DNA of 5,552 nt from Candidatus Ryanbacteria bacterium RIFCSPLOWO2_12_FULL_47_9c (GTDB lineage Bacteria > Patescibacteriota > Minisyncoccia > Ryanbacterales > GWA2-47-10b). The translations under genes and the position numbers were made by a program. Location: contig MHOB01000036.1 of NCBI GenBank assembly GCA_001821795.1, positions 1 through 5,552 of the forward strand. Direction: 5' to 3'. The notes beneath the pieces were generated by a model. It saw nothing but the letters and a program-made list of their open reading frames with translations. It ran no database searches and was not told the DNA's origin. Shown here one piece after another: positions 4,192-5,552 of the stretch. Numbering within the stretch: position 1 is the stretch's first letter; the number at the start of each line of letters is the position of its first letter.

Positions 4192-4227
4192 CCTTAGTAG
4201 CGGCGAGCGAAACGGGAGAAGCCCAAA

Positions 4228-4320
4228 CCTCAAATTTGTTGCTAGTTTACTAGTTTGCTAATTTGGGGGGTTGTAAGATGCTGTTGTTCCTGCTTCGGCG
4301 GGAGAGAGTTTATACAACAA
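4228..4320 (+). other. Variable, enlarged hairpin region in 23S rRNA
   Basis: A 9-bp stem (4228-4236 with 4260-4268) is followed by a second arm. TGTTGT (4282-4287) pairs with ACAACA (4314-4319), enclosing a UUCG-capped hairpin TCCTGC-TTCG-GCGGGA (4288-4303). The corresponding E. coli region is much shorter, while Gram-positive 23S has an intermediate length. Confidence 0.6.
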
Positions 4321-4482
4321 AAATATTAGCGGAATGCGGCTGGAAAGCCCAACCAAAGAAGGTGATAGTCCTGTATGCGAAAGTATTTTTGTACTTTTAG
4401 ACAGTATTCTTGAGTACTTCGACACATGACAGGGTCGGAGGAAACAGGCCGCACTAAACGGCCAAGGCTAAATACTCTTGGA

Positions 4483-4522
<40 letters not shown>

Positions 4523-4718
4523 CAGCCCGGTGAGGGCGATGAAATAGTCTCTGAAACCATATGCCTACAAAGAGTCGGAGCCCCTCGCGACAGCAATGTT
4601 GCTCGGGGTGACGGCGTGCCTATTGAAGAATGAGCCAACGAGTTATCATGCATTACGTAATCTAATCCCGCTCAGCGGGAGGAGGTGTAGCGAAAGCGAG
4701 TCTGAATAGGGCGTTTAT

Positions 4719-4762
4719 CAAATCATACACGTGTTCTTATTAAAGAATACGTGTGTGGTTTG
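4719..4762 (+). other. Extended hairpin (expansion) in 23S rRNA
   Basis: CAAATCATACACGT (4719-4732) pairs along its full 14 nt, including G-U pairs, with ACGTGTGTGGTTTG (4749-4762). The inner stem TTCTT/AAGAA is capped by ATTA. It lies between the conserved AATAGGGCGTT and GATAGACCCGAA blocks, where E. coli has only a short stem. Confidence 0.75.
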
Positions 4763-5552
4763 AACGTAGTTCGTGATAGACCCGAAGCCAGGTGAGCTTA
4801 CCATGGCCAGGATGAATGTCGTCGAAAGGCGGCAGGAGGTCCGAACCGGTGAGTGGTACAAAACTCTCGGATGAGCTGTGGTAAGGAGTGAAAAGCTAAT
4901 CGAACCTGGTAATAGCTGGTTCTCTCCGAAATAGCTTTTGGGCTAGCGGCAATCGCAAACCAGCAGGTAGAGCACTGGAAGGTCTGTAAAGGGAGAAATC
5001 TCGACAGTCCTATCAAACTCCGAATGGTTGGTGTTTCGGATTGCTAGTCAGACCATGGGGGCTAAGCTCCATCGGTCAAGAGGGAAAGAGCCCAGATCGC
5101 AATCTAAGGTCCCTAAATCTACGTTCAGTGCACTTAAGGAGGTGAGGTTTTTCAGACAGCGAGGAGGTTGGCTTAGAAGCAGCCATCCTTTAAAGAGTGC
5201 GTAACAGCTCACTCGTCGAAAGACCTTGCGCCGAAAATAATCGGGGCTTAAACGTAGTACCGAAGGTGCGAATTGCATATCTTTATTGATATGTGATGGT
5301 AGGAGAGCATTTTGTATGCTGTGAAGCGGGACCGCGAGGCTTCTCGTGGAGCGTACAGAAGAGAGAATGTTGGCACAAGTAACCACAATGCGGGTGAAAT
5401 CCCCGCACGCCGAAAGACTAAGGTTTCCTTGGCAATGGCAATCAACCAAGGGTTAGTCGGTCCTAAGCGAATGGCGAAAGCCGGACGCGATGGATATACG
5501 GTTAATATTCCGTAACCTCCACATATTTCGATGGAGAGACGGAGGACATAAG

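Noticed and set aside
3967..4197. 76-residue open frame and several reverse-strand frames between 4468 and 5515
   Set aside because: They lie entirely within conserved 23S rRNA sequence and are incidental.

Overview
The window looks like a chromosomal piece from a Candidate Phyla Radiation bacterium (Patescibacteria, most likely a Parcubacteria-type lineage). The grounds are indirect: a Pro/Thr-rich surface-type protein, a small standalone GIY-YIG nuclease of a kind I associate with these genomes, a winged-helix plus degenerate nucleotidyltransferase protein of a kind also common there, a tRNA without encoded CCA, and a 23S rRNA with extra hairpins and no 16S directly upstream. The lineage is inferred from protein style only. 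All recognised genes lie on the + strand.

Layout. (1) 2-577: 3' part of a probable surface or exported protein. (2) 574-710: a strong sigma70-type promoter, then a ribosomal protein L10 leader RNA ending in an intrinsic terminator. (3) 713-1099: two adjacent inverted-repeat units. The first encloses an 84-residue GIY-YIG nuclease and the second is empty. They sit between the L10 leader and rplJ. (4) 1102-1979: rplJ (L10) and rplL (L7/L12). (5) 2001-2697: a winged-helix/nucleotidyltransferase-like gene followed 1 nt later by tRNA-Val(CAC). (6) 2739-3568: a small conserved-TM-helix (CmpX/MscS-associated) membrane protein with an extended -10 promoter and a strong, probably bidirectional terminator. 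(7) 3634-3904: a consensus promoter, a structured leader with an internal intrinsic terminator, a boxA-like element and a hairpin. (8) 3905-5552: the 5' part of 23S rRNA, running off the window end.

How the parts work together. Regions 2-5 look like one transcription unit: promoter, L10-sensing attenuator, rplJ-rplL, the HTH gene and a tRNA. In the L10 leader family, excess L10 binds the leader and shuts down its own operon. Here a probable mobile unit has entered exactly between the attenuator terminator and rplJ. The nuclease is therefore probably under the same L10 feedback, and the last repeat arm supplies the Shine-Dalgarno-like sequence of rplJ. Region 7 shows a similar design for rRNA: a strong promoter followed by a terminator that must be read through, then a boxA-like site that could support NusB/NusE antitermination.

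The most interesting items are the GIY-YIG inverted-repeat unit with its empty neighbour inside the rplJL leader, and the promoter-terminator-boxA arrangement ahead of an apparently unlinked 23S gene.
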